From contig JAHCJR010000032.1 of NCBI GenBank assembly GCA_026126165.1, positions 1-32,102 of the forward strand: a stretch of DNA of 32,102 nt, written 5' to 3'. How positions within the stretch are numbered: the stretch's first letter is position 1; each line of letters begins with the position of its first letter. Below, in pieces: positions 24,583-31,762 of this stretch. Origin of the DNA: Alphaproteobacteria bacterium. Its GTDB lineage: Bacteria; Pseudomonadota; Alphaproteobacteria; Ferrovibrionales; Ferrovibrionaceae. A model generated the notes under the pieces. That model made no database searches and had not been told where the DNA came from. It saw nothing but the letters and a program-made list of their open reading frames with translations. The position numbers and the translations under genes are program-made.

Positions 24583-25920
24583 ATGAAGAATGCCATGCCG
24601 ATCCACCGCCAACTCGCTGCCCTGCTGACGGCGCTCGCCCTGGCGCTCGTGCTCTGGCCGGCGCCGGGCATGGGTGCCTCGCGCATCAAGGACGTCTCGG
24701 ACTTCGAGGGCGTGCGCGAGAACATGCTGATCGGCTATGGCCTGGTGGTCGGCATCAACGGCTCGGGCGATTCGCTCCGCAACTCGCCTTTCACCCGCCA
24801 GAGCCTGGAGGCGATGCTCGAACGCATGGGCGTCAATATCCGGGAATCCAACGTCAACACCGACAATGTCGCGGCGGTGATGGTGACCGCCAACCTGCCG
24901 GCCTTCGCCCGCCAGGGTTCGCGCATCGACGTGACCGTGAGCGCCATCGGCGATGCCAAGAGCCTGCAGGGCGGCATGCTGCTGGTGACGCCGCTGATGG
25001 CCGCCGACGGCGAGGTCTATGCCGTCGCGCAGGGGCCGGTGGTGATCGGCGGCTTCACCGCGCGCGGCCAGGCCGCATCCGTCACCAAGGGCGTGCCGAC
25101 CTCCGGGCGCATCGCCAGTGGCGCCATCGTCGAGCGGGAGGTCGGCTTCGATCTCACCTCGCTGTCGAGCGTACGCATCGCGCTCCGCAATCCCGACCTC
25201 ACCACCGCCCGCCGGGTCGCCCAGGCGATCAATGCCTATCTGCGCGCGCCGCTTTCGCGCATGACCGATCCCGGCACGGTGGTGCTCGATGTTCCGGCCG
25301 ATCGCCAGCAGGACGTTGCCGGACTGCTCGGCGAGATCGAGCAGCTCCAGGTCGAGCCCGACCAGATCGCCCGCGTCGTGGTGGACGAGAATAACGGCAT
25401 CATCGTCATGGGCAAGGATGTCCGCATCTCCACCGTCGCCATCGCCCAGGGCAACCTCACCATCCGCATCACCGAGACGCCGCAGGTCTCCCAGCCCCTG
25501 CCCTTCTCGCCCGGCCCCGGCGTGGTGCAGGGCCAGCCCGGCCAGCCGACCGCCATCGCGCCACAGGTCGCGCCGGTCTTCGTGCCGCGCCTCAATCCGG
25601 ACGGCAGCCAGGCCGTCGACGGCCAGGGACGGCCGATCTTCGATCCGGTCCAGCAGCTCGTCCCTGGCACCCAGGTACCGAACGTGCCGGCGCAGCCCGG
25701 CCAGATCGGCGGCGGCGCCCAGACCGTGGTGGTGCCGCGCACCAATATCGAGGTCGACGAGCAGAACCAGCGCCAGCTCGCCGTGCTGCCGGCCGGCATC
25801 TCGCTCGGCGAACTGGTCAACGGGCTCAATGCGCTCGGCATCGGTCCGCGCGACATGATCTCGATACTCCAGTCCATAAAGGCCGCCGGCGCACTCCAGG
25901 CCGAGATCGTGGTGCGCTGA
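24583..25920 (+). CDS. flgI: flagellar P-ring protein FlgI, with a central insertion
   Basis: FlgI builds the periplasmic P ring around the rod. The 445-residue product has a signal peptide (about residues 1-32, ending GMGAS), then SRIKDVSDFEGVRENMLIGY, VVGINGSGDSLRNSPFTRQS, GVNIRESNVNTDNVAAVMVT and the C-terminal ISLGELVNGLNALGIGPRDM and SILQSIKAAGALQAEI, all diagnostic. Usual FlgI length is about 365-375; the excess is a Pro/Gln/Gly-rich stretch of about 70 residues between roughly residues 308 and 378, placed between the PQVSQP and QTVVVPRT segments that normally lie close together. The frame stays intact. The next gene starts by a one-base overlap. Confidence 0.97.
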   Translation: MKNAMPIHRQLAALLTALALALVLWPAPGMGASRIKDVSDFEGVRENMLIGYGLVVGINGSGDSLRNSPFTRQSLEAMLERMGVNIRESNVNTDNVAAVMVTANLPAFARQGSRIDVTVSAIGDAKSLQGGMLLVTPLMAADGEVYAVAQGPVVIGGFTARGQAASVTKGVPTSGRIASGAIVEREVGFDLTSLSSVRIALRNPDLTTARRVAQAINAYLRAPLSRMTDPGTVVLDVPADRQQDVAGLLGEIEQLQVEPDQIARVVVDENNGIIVMGKDVRISTVAIAQGNLTIRITETPQVSQPLPFSPGPGVVQGQPGQPTAIAPQVAPVFVPRLNPDGSQAVDGQGRPIFDPVQQLVPGTQVPNVPAQPGQIGGGAQTVVVPRTNIEVDEQNQRQLAVLPAGISLGELVNGLNALGIGPRDMISILQSIKAAGALQAEIVVR

Positions 25921-26234
25921 TGCTACCCGGTCCGCTCCAGTCGCCGCGCATGGAGGCCGGGATGGCGCGGGCGCCCGAGACGGCCCGCCTGCCCCGCAAC
26001 GAGGCGAAGCTGCGCGAGACGGCGCGCGCCTACGAGAGCTTTTTTCTGCAGCAGATGCTGGAGTTCATGTCCGCCGGCATCCGGCCGGACCCGAACTTCG
26101 GCGGCGGCCATGGCGAGGGCGTCTACCGCTCGCTGCTCAACGAACATCACGGCCGCGCCATCGCCGCGCGCGGAGGCATCGGCATCGCCGATGCCGTCTA
26201 TCGGCAGATGCTCCGCATGCAGGAGGAAGGATGA
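25920..26234 (+). CDS. rod-binding protein, FlgJ N-terminal type
   Basis: A 104-residue protein equal to the N-terminal rod-scaffolding domain of FlgJ, without the muramidase domain found in gammaproteobacteria. The diagnostic segments are LRETARAYESFFLQQMLEFM and GHGEGVYRSLLNEHHGRAIA, followed by GGIGIADAVYRQMLR. Separate short FlgJ-like proteins are common in alphaproteobacteria, where another enzyme opens the wall. It overlaps flgI by one base and the FlgN-like gene by four (ATGA), so the three are cotranscribed from the flgI sigma-54 promoter. Confidence 0.88.
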   Translation: MLPGPLQSPRMEAGMARAPETARLPRNEAKLRETARAYESFFLQQMLEFMSAGIRPDPNFGGGHGEGVYRSLLNEHHGRAIAARGGIGIADAVYRQMLRMQEEG

Positions 26235-26713
26235 ACACGCGCGCCGATGCACTCGCCGCCGCCCGGGAGCGCGAGCGCGCCCTGGTCGATCTTCTGGCGC
26301 TGGTGGAGCGCATCCGCCAGCTCATGAGCGAGGAAATGGAAGTGCTGGATCGCCAGCGGCCGCGCGAACTCGAACGGCTGGTGCAGCAGAAGAACGAACT
26401 GCTCGCCGCCTACCGTTCGCGCCTCGCATTGCTGCGCGCCGGGATGGACATGCCGGATCGGGGCAATCCGGCGCTGCTTGCCGAACTCAAGGCCGCAGCC
26501 GGCGCGCTGGCCGAACTGGCGGAACGCGAACAGGGCAAGCTCGCGCGACTGCGCGCGATCAACGAGGGGATCGTCAAGGCCGTGGGCGAACAGCTCGCGC
26601 GCCGCAGCGCCCCGGTACAGGGCTATGGCAAGGACGGAGTGATGCGCACCATCACGCCCAATCCGCGCCTGAATTCGCGGCCGGCCTCGGTCGTCGTCAA
26701 CCAGGCGGTGTGA
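26231..26713 (+). CDS. FlgN-like export chaperone
   Basis: A 160-residue soluble helical protein whose N-terminal half forms the long helices of the FlgN family (chaperones of hook-filament junction proteins): LVDLLALVERIRQLMSEEME, LERLVQQKNELLAAYRSRLA, then ELAEREQGKLARLRAINEGI. The last 45 residues are Arg/Pro-rich with TITPNPRLNSRPASVVVN, which is a frequent ending in alphaproteobacterial versions. The start overlaps the FlgJ-like gene (ATGA). Identity rests on helix pattern and operon place; sequence similarity in this family is low. Confidence 0.78.
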   Translation: MNTRADALAAARERERALVDLLALVERIRQLMSEEMEVLDRQRPRELERLVQQKNELLAAYRSRLALLRAGMDMPDRGNPALLAELKAAAGALAELAEREQGKLARLRAINEGIVKAVGEQLARRSAPVQGYGKDGVMRTITPNPRLNSRPASVVVNQAV

Positions 26714-26752
26714 GCATGACCCGCCAACCGGACCCATGGCGCGGTTGCACCA

Positions 26753-26771
26753 CCCGGCAAGGCTTGCCGGG
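26753..26771 (+). promoter_or_regulatory. dyad CGGCA-N5-TGCCG upstream of flagellin 1 (FlbD/ftr-like enhancer)
   Basis: CCCGGCAAG-G-CTTGCCGGG, a perfect inverted repeat of nine-base arms, contains the same core CGGCA-N5-TGCCG (26755-26769) as the flgF and flgI dyads. It lies 88 bases before the -24 element. It is followed at once by a second palindrome. Without a T-run it is unlikely to be a terminator for the upstream operon. Role inferred. Confidence 0.6.
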
Positions 26772-26773
26772 CA

Positions 26774-26788
26774 GCGGGAAATTCCCGC
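26774..26788 (+). repeat. second perfect palindrome upstream of flagellin 1
   Basis: GCGGGAA-A-TTCCCGC, arms of seven bases with a one-base centre, three bases after the CGGCA/TGCCG dyad and 69 bases before the -24 element. It differs in sequence from the ftr-like dyad, so it may bind another regulator or be a second, degenerate activator site. No T-run follows, so a terminator is unlikely. Confidence 0.55.
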
Positions 26789-26856
26789 GCCGCCGACCCT
26801 GTCATTCGGGCATGCGTATTTCCCAAAATCGGCCATCCCCCGCGGCTTTTCGCACT

Positions 26857-26872
26857 TGGCACGGAACTCGCA
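26857..26872 (+). promoter_or_regulatory. sigma-54 promoter of flagellin 1
   Basis: TGGCACGGAACTCGCA matches TGGCACG-N4-TTGC(A) with a single mismatch, the same mismatch (TCGC) as at flgI; GG at 26858-26859 and GC at 26870-26871 are ten bases apart. Predicted start near 26883 gives a leader of about 43 bases. In Caulobacter late flagellin genes are sigma-54 dependent, so the assignment fits. Confidence 0.8.
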
Positions 26873-26925
26873 AAGCACTGGCGCGAGTTCACGGCTGACA
26901 CTTCTGACCAGAACGGAGACGAACA

Positions 26926-28116
26926 ATGGTTCTTTCAGTCAACACAAACGTGTCGTCGCTGGCGGCGATCCGCCAGCTCAACCTGACGAACCGCCAGCTC
27001 GAGCAGGTCCAGCAGCGCATCAATTCGGGCCTCAAGGTGAGCAGCTCGAAGGACGATGCCTCGACCTTCGCCATCGCGCAGGGCCTGCGCAGCGACATCA
27101 ATTCCTTCAAGGCCATCGCCGAGGCGATCTCCTTCGGCCAGGCCACGGCCAACGTGGCGTTGCGCGCCGCCGAAACGATTTCCAACACGCTCAACACGAT
27201 CAAGCAGAAGGTGGTCGCCGCCCAGGCGGCGAACGTCGACCGCCGCGCCATCCAGAACGACATCGTCGCGATGACGAACCAGATCCAGGCGATCGTCGAT
27301 GCGGCGCAGTTCAACGGCATCAACCTGCTGAACGACACCGACGGCGATCTCACCGTGCTCGCCTCGCTGAACCGGCTCGACGCGCAGACCGCACCCGAGC
27401 CCTACTACATCACCGTGCAGCGGGAGAACCTCACCACCTCGGGCGGCCTCGGCATCGCCGGCCTTAACATCGACAATGGGTTTGCGCGCCTGCGGGCATC
27501 GAGCGATCTCGCCTTTGCCACCGCCGACACCGTTACCTTCACCGTCGATGGCACCGACTATACCTTCGAGTTCGTCGACGATCCGGCCGTCGATGGCCTG
27601 ACCAACGCCGGCAACATCGCCGTCGACATCGACCCGGCCGGCTCGACCCAGGCCAATCTCGCGGCGCTCAACGCCAAGCTCCAGGAGCGTGGCTTCTCTG
27701 CCAGCTACAATGCCGATGGCGATATCATCGTGACCCATTCCGCAGGCTCGATCACTGCCTTCGCGGAAAGCTTCGCGACCGGCAGCCTGGAGAATGCGGA
27801 CCAGGTCGCATTCCCGACCGTGATCGCCGCCGGCGACACCCAGCAGGCGCTGGTCGCCATCGAGGATGCCATCACGCTGGTGAAGGACTCGCTGGCCCGG
27901 CTTGGCACCTCGCTGCGCCAGCTCGAGACGCAGGGCGACTTCGTGAAGGCGCTGCAGGATACCCTGACCGAAGGCGTGGGCGTGCTGGTGGATGCCGACC
28001 TCGCCGAGGAAAGCGCCAATCTGCAGGCAGTGCAGACCCGCCAGCAGCTCGGCCTGCAGGCCCTCTCCATCGCCAACCAGGCGCCCTCGGCGGTGCTGCA
28101 GCTCTTCCGCGGCTAG
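26926..28116 (+). CDS. flagellin 1
   Basis: A 396-residue filament subunit. The N-terminal D0/D1 region starts MVLSVNTNVSSLAAIRQLNL and includes QQRINSGLKVSSSKDDAST and FAIAQGLRSDINSFKAIAEA; the C-terminal region has DADLAEESANLQAVQTRQQL and ends SIANQAPSAVLQLFRG. The middle (about residues 160-300) is a variable surface domain containing a beta segment, TVTFTVDGTDYTFEFVDD, shared with the second flagellin. A GGAG ribosome-binding site precedes the ATG. It is followed by a strong terminator, so it is probably a single-gene transcript. FlaF and FlbT, encoded nearby, are known to adjust flagellin synthesis. Confidence 0.97.
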   Translation: MVLSVNTNVSSLAAIRQLNLTNRQLEQVQQRINSGLKVSSSKDDASTFAIAQGLRSDINSFKAIAEAISFGQATANVALRAAETISNTLNTIKQKVVAAQAANVDRRAIQNDIVAMTNQIQAIVDAAQFNGINLLNDTDGDLTVLASLNRLDAQTAPEPYYITVQRENLTTSGGLGIAGLNIDNGFARLRASSDLAFATADTVTFTVDGTDYTFEFVDDPAVDGLTNAGNIAVDIDPAGSTQANLAALNAKLQERGFSASYNADGDIIVTHSAGSITAFAESFATGSLENADQVAFPTVIAAGDTQQALVAIEDAITLVKDSLARLGTSLRQLETQGDFVKALQDTLTEGVGVLVDADLAEESANLQAVQTRQQLGLQALSIANQAPSAVLQLFRG

Positions 28117-28147
28117 ACCCCGCTCCCGAGGGGCGACAATCGCGACC

Positions 28148-28183
28148 GGCCGGCGCCCCGCGGCGCCGGCCTTTCGCTTTTTT
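28148..28183 (+). terminator. Rho-independent terminator of flagellin 1
   Basis: A perfect ten-base stem, GGCCGGCGCC pairing with GGCGCCGGCC around a four-base loop, followed directly by TTTCGCTTTTTT. It begins 31 bases after the flagellin 1 stop codon. This is the clearest terminator in the window. Confidence 0.9.
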
Positions 28184-28279
28184 CCGGCATGGTAAACGCG
28201 CCCCACGGCGCGGCGCGCGCGATCGAACCGGCAGATTTCCCGCGTTTTCCGGGCCTGGAGCAAATTGCCGGCAATTTAG

Positions 28280-28312
28280 CGGCATTAACCTTGCCGATTA
28301 AATCGGCGTTAA
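28280..28312 (+). promoter_or_regulatory. regulatory region of flagellin 2: perfect CtrA-type box and dyads
   Basis: TTAA-N7-TTAA, an exact match to the CtrA consensus, lies at 28298-28312; another TTAACC lies just upstream (28285-28290). The dyad CGGCA-N7-TGCCG at 28280-28296 resembles the ftr-like dyad but has a 7-base centre, and a palindrome AAATTGCC/GGCAATTT lies at 28262-28277. No good sigma-54 promoter is found; the best GG-N10-GC strings (28186-28199, 28270-28283) match poorly. The second flagellin may therefore have another promoter type. The spacer, 28184-28399, holds no other gene. Confidence 0.5.
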
Positions 28313-28399
28313 AGGCCGCTGCCGCAATCTCCCCTCCGCGATGGCAATCCATCGTACGCCGCAGAAGCGGCGGCTCACTCCAGAAGGGGAGATTTCAAG

Positions 28400-29554
28400 A
28401 TGGCCTTTTCCGTCAACACCAACGCTTCCGCCCTCGCCGCGATTCGCACCCTGAACGCGACGAACCGTCTGCTCGAGACCACCCAGGCCCGCATCAATTC
28501 GGGCTTCAAGGTCGCGAGCGCCAAGGACGACGCCTCGACCTTCGCCATCGCCCAGGGACTGCGCTCCGACATCGCCGGCTTCAAGGCCATCTCGGAAGCC
28601 ATCGCCTTCGGCCAGGCGACCGCCAACGTGGCGCTCAGCGCCGCCGAGCAGGTCTCCAACACTCTCAACACCATCAAGGCGAAGATCGTCGCCGCCCAGG
28701 CGGACAACGTCGATCGCAACGCGATCCAGAACGACATCAACGCGCTCGTCAACCAGGTGGGCGCCATCGTCGACGCCGCGCAGTTCAACGGCGTCAACCT
28801 TCTGGACGGCGTGGACAGCGACCTTCGCGTCCTCTCCTCGCTGAACCGCTCCGACGCCTCCTCGGCACCGACGGCGGCTTATATCGACGTGGCCCAGCAG
28901 AACATCACCTCCACCACCCTCGGTATCGACGGCATCAACGTGACCAACGGCACGGTGGCGCTGTTCGACTCCGATGGCGACCTGGCGCCGGCCGAAGGCG
29001 AGTTCCTCGCCCTCGATGTCGATGGCACGGTCTATACCTTCGAGTTCGTCAACGACCTGACCAGCGCCCTGACGGCGGCCGAGAACACCGCGGTGGTGAT
29101 CGGCGGCTCGAACGGCGAAACGCTCGCCAACCTGATCGCCGCCCTGCAGTCCAAGGGCTTCAGCGCCGGCTACAACACGGCGGGCGAGATCGTGGTCAGC
29201 CATGCCGATGGCACGGTGACGGTCGATGCCGCGACCAACGCGACCGGCCTCGAATCGACCGACGTGGCGGGCGGCGACCGCGCCGCCGCGCTGGCGACCA
29301 TCGAGTCGGCCATCACCACGGTGAAGACCTCGCTCGCCACCCTCGGCACCTCGCTGAACCAGCTCAAGACGCAGGGTGACTTCGTGAAGTCGCTGACCGA
29401 CGTGTTGACCGAAGGTGTCGGCACGCTGGTCGACGCCGACCTCGCGGAGGAGAGCGCGAACCTGCAGGCGGTGCAGACCCGCCAGCAGCTCGGCATCCAG
29501 GCACTGGCGATTGCCAACCAGGGTCCGAGCGCGGTCCTCGCCCTGTTCCGCTAG
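28400..29554 (+). CDS. flagellin 2
   Basis: A 384-residue filament subunit, a clear paralogue of flagellin 1. It starts MAFSVNTNASALAAIRTLNA, shares KDDASTFAIAQGLRSDI and the C-terminal DADLAEESANLQAVQTRQQL, and ends ANQGPSAVLALFR. Its central domain has the same beta segment, TVYTFEFVND, but otherwise differs clearly, so the two filaments would have different surfaces. A strong ribosome-binding site, GGGGAG, lies 8 bases before the ATG. Tandem duplication followed by divergence of the exposed domain is the simplest explanation. A GC-rich hairpin follows. Confidence 0.97.
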   Translation: MAFSVNTNASALAAIRTLNATNRLLETTQARINSGFKVASAKDDASTFAIAQGLRSDIAGFKAISEAIAFGQATANVALSAAEQVSNTLNTIKAKIVAAQADNVDRNAIQNDINALVNQVGAIVDAAQFNGVNLLDGVDSDLRVLSSLNRSDASSAPTAAYIDVAQQNITSTTLGIDGINVTNGTVALFDSDGDLAPAEGEFLALDVDGTVYTFEFVNDLTSALTAAENTAVVIGGSNGETLANLIAALQSKGFSAGYNTAGEIVVSHADGTVTVDAATNATGLESTDVAGGDRAAALATIESAITTVKTSLATLGTSLNQLKTQGDFVKSLTDVLTEGVGTLVDADLAEESANLQAVQTRQQLGIQALAIANQGPSAVLALFR

Positions 29555-29563
29555 GCGTAACGA

Positions 29564-29606
29564 CCCGCCGGCCGCCGGTCGATCCTTCGACCGTCCGGCC
29601 GGCGGG
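29564..29606 (+). terminator. hairpin after flagellin 2, possible terminator
   Basis: Outer arms CCCGCCGGCC (29564-29573) and GGCCGGCGGG (29597-29606) pair perfectly, and an inner GGTCGA/TCGACC pair closes a TCCT loop, giving a long stable stem. No T-run follows, so termination would be weak or Rho-assisted; the structure could also protect the flagellin mRNA 3' end. Confidence 0.55.
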
Positions 29607-29721
29607 CACGCCCGCCCCAACCAGTCGTTAACCGCGCCTCTTCGCCGTTTCTTAAACATCGTGGCGAATACTCGCCTGGTTGAACGGCCGGAGCCTCACC
29701 TTGAGCGGATTCGCAGCAACC

Positions 29722-30915
29722 ATGTCCATGCCAGGCATCCCGATCGCCGCGGATCTGCCCAGCATTTCCGATGCCCGCCGCGCCCGCTCGCCCGGCGAAC
29801 ATCCCGTGCGCGAGATGCTGCGCCAGGCGCGCGCCTCGCTCAGCCTCGAGAAATTCCAGCAGATCGAAGGGCTGTTGCGCCAGGCACTGGGCTTCGCGCC
29901 GCGCTCGGGCGAATGCCTGCACCTCGTCGGCCGCGTGCATCATCAGCTGGACAACAACATCGTCGCGCTTCGCACCCTGCAGGATGCGGTGACCACCGGC
30001 CGGCAGACGCCGGCCATCTTCAACGACATGGGCAACGTGCTGATGGCCCTCGCCCAGTACGACGCGGCCGCAAGCGCCTACGGGGTGGCGATCCGCCTGT
30101 TGCCGACGCTGCCGCAGCTCTATGAGAATCAGGTTCGCGCCCTGATGCGCGCCGGCCGCCGGGATGCGGCGGAGGCGGCACTGCGCCAGGCGCTCGACCA
30201 CTGCCCCGGCGATCCGGTCGTCGGTCACATGCTGGCGGCGGTCAGCGGCCGGAATGTGGCGGAGCGCGCCAGCGACGAGTATGTGCGGCAGGTATTCGAC
30301 CGCTTTGCCGACGAGTTCGATCGAAAGCTCGCCAGCCTGCGCTACAGCGCGCCCGAGCATGTGGCGGCCATCGCACTTGAGGCGCTGGCCGGTCGCATGG
30401 CGCGCCGCATCCTCGATGCCGGCTGCGGCACCGGCCTTTGCGGTCCGAAGCTGCGCCCGCTTGGCGAACGTCTGGAAGGAGTCGACCTCTCGCCACGAAT
30501 GCTGGCGCACGCGCAGGCGCGCGGCTGTTACGACCAGATCGCGGCTGCCGAAATCGGCGCGTTCCTCGCGCTGCATCCGCAGAGCTTCGATCTGATCGTG
30601 GCGGCGGACGTGTTCTGCTATTTCGGCGATCTTTCCGACCTCTTCTTCCGTCTGGCCCGCGCGCTGCAGCCTGACGGCCTCGTCATTTTCACCATCGAGG
30701 CGCTGCGCGAGAGCGAGGACGGCGTCGAGTTGCTGCCGTCCGGCCGCTATGCACATGGCCGCGCGCATGTGGCGGCAGCGGCCGCCACCGCCGGGCTTCG
30801 CGTGGAGCGCCTCGAAAGCATCGTCCTGCGCCACGAGTTCGGCGCGCCGGTGGAGGGCTACCTCGCCCTTCTGACCGCGGACAGGGTCTCAGGAAGACTT
30901 GGGGGAAGTCGATGA
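29722..30915 (+). CDS. TPR-containing SAM-dependent methyltransferase
   Basis: A protein of about 397 residues: tetratricopeptide-like helices (about residues 20-180) and a C-terminal class I methyltransferase domain with motif I ILDAGCGTGLCGPKL (about 229-243), GVDLSPRMLAHAQARG, and FDLIVAADVFCYFGDL as motif IV region. The substrate is unknown; its place directly between flagellin 2 and flaF (ATGA overlap) suggests filament or flagellin-related methylation, an inference. It does not resemble FliB. The start is uncertain: ATG at 29722 or 29728, or TTG at 29680 or 29701 (the latter with CCGGAG upstream). No strong promoter is seen. Confidence 0.8.
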   Translation: MSMPGIPIAADLPSISDARRARSPGEHPVREMLRQARASLSLEKFQQIEGLLRQALGFAPRSGECLHLVGRVHHQLDNNIVALRTLQDAVTTGRQTPAIFNDMGNVLMALAQYDAAASAYGVAIRLLPTLPQLYENQVRALMRAGRRDAAEAALRQALDHCPGDPVVGHMLAAVSGRNVAERASDEYVRQVFDRFADEFDRKLASLRYSAPEHVAAIALEALAGRMARRILDAGCGTGLCGPKLRPLGERLEGVDLSPRMLAHAQARGCYDQIAAAEIGAFLALHPQSFDLIVAADVFCYFGDLSDLFFRLARALQPDGLVIFTIEALRESEDGVELLPSGRYAHGRAHVAAAAATAGLRVERLESIVLRHEFGAPVEGYLALLTADRVSGRLGGSR

Positions 30916-31310
30916 GCGTCAACGCATATTCCAGGGCATCGCAACTCGCGGCCGATCCGCGGGACACTGAGTACCGGGCCTTCGGCCTGGTCATCGGCAA
31001 GCTGATGGCAGCCGACAGTCCGGCCAAGATGGTCGAGGCTGTCTACATGAACAATCGCCTGTGGAACGTCCTCGCCGCCGACCTGGCGAGCCCCGACAAT
31101 CGACTGCCGCAGGATCTGCGCGGGCGCCTGATCTCGCTCGCGCTCTGGAGCCTCAGATATGGCGCCAAGGTGATGGCGGGAGAGGCGGATGCCGCGCCGC
31201 TGATCCAGGTAAACAGGGAAATCATGGCGGGCCTGCGCCCGCCTCCGGCGGCCACACCGCCGGTCCCCGACGGAGCGAGGGGCATGCCCGCGGCCCAGCC
31301 GGCGATGTAG
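30912..31310 (+). CDS. flaF: flagellar biosynthesis regulator FlaF
   Basis: FlaF and FlbT are alphaproteobacterial regulators acting on flagellin synthesis and export. The 132-residue product starts MSVNAYSRASQLAADPRDTE, then FGLVIGKLMAADSPAKMVEA, VYMNNRLWNVLAADLAS and RGRLISLALWSLRYGAKVMA, a good fit to FlaF, followed by a Pro/Ala-rich tail. Its start overlaps the methyltransferase stop by four bases (ATGA), so it is translated from the same message. Its usual partner flbT lies nearby but on the opposite strand. Confidence 0.92.
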   Translation: MSVNAYSRASQLAADPRDTEYRAFGLVIGKLMAADSPAKMVEAVYMNNRLWNVLAADLASPDNRLPQDLRGRLISLALWSLRYGAKVMAGEADAAPLIQVNREIMAGLRPPPAATPPVPDGARGMPAAQPAM

Positions 31311-31377
31311 CCGGCAGAACGCGGGTTGGATACGGAACCGTCAGAATGACGGTGCCGGTGTAGCAAGGAGAAACCTC

Positions 31378-31752
31378 ATGTCGATCGAACGATTGGGTTC
31401 CGTCGGCGCGCAAGTGGTGAATTCGACATCCAAGCGGCCGGTAAGCGAGCCGGAAGCCGACCCGGGTCGCGCCCGCGCGCCGAAATCGGGTGACAGCTCG
31501 TCCTTTGCGGCGACCGTCGCCGAAACCGAAGCGGCGCCGAAGACGGAAACGGTGCAGGCGGTACAGAAGCCGCAGGCCACGGTCATGACGCGGCTTCGCA
31601 TCGAGTTCAACGAGGACGCGGCCCGCTTCGTCTATCAGAGCGTGGAGCCCACCACCGGCAGGGTCGTGCAGCAGTTCCCGAACGAGGACATGATCCGCCG
31701 CGTCGCTTTCCTGCGCGAGCAACTCGCCGGAAAGGTGGACAAGTCGGTCTAG
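31378..31752 (+). CDS. FlaG-family protein
   Basis: A 124-residue protein with a disordered, charged N-terminal half and a conserved C-terminal FlaG-type segment (about residues 70-118): TRLRIEFNEDAARFVYQSVE, RVVQQFPNEDMIRRVAFLRE. FlaG proteins influence filament length in other bacteria; the specific role here is unknown. It follows flaF by 67 bases with a good AAGGAG ribosome-binding site, and it converges on flbT with a 10-base gap. Confidence 0.85.
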   Translation: MSIERLGSVGAQVVNSTSKRPVSEPEADPGRARAPKSGDSSSFAATVAETEAAPKTETVQAVQKPQATVMTRLRIEFNEDAARFVYQSVEPTTGRVVQQFPNEDMIRRVAFLREQLAGKVDKSV

Positions 31753-31762
31753 TCGCCGCGCG

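Noticed and set aside
26935-29659. Long minus-strand open frames opposite both flagellins
   Set aside because: They mirror the conserved flagellin codons and have no independent start signal or family.
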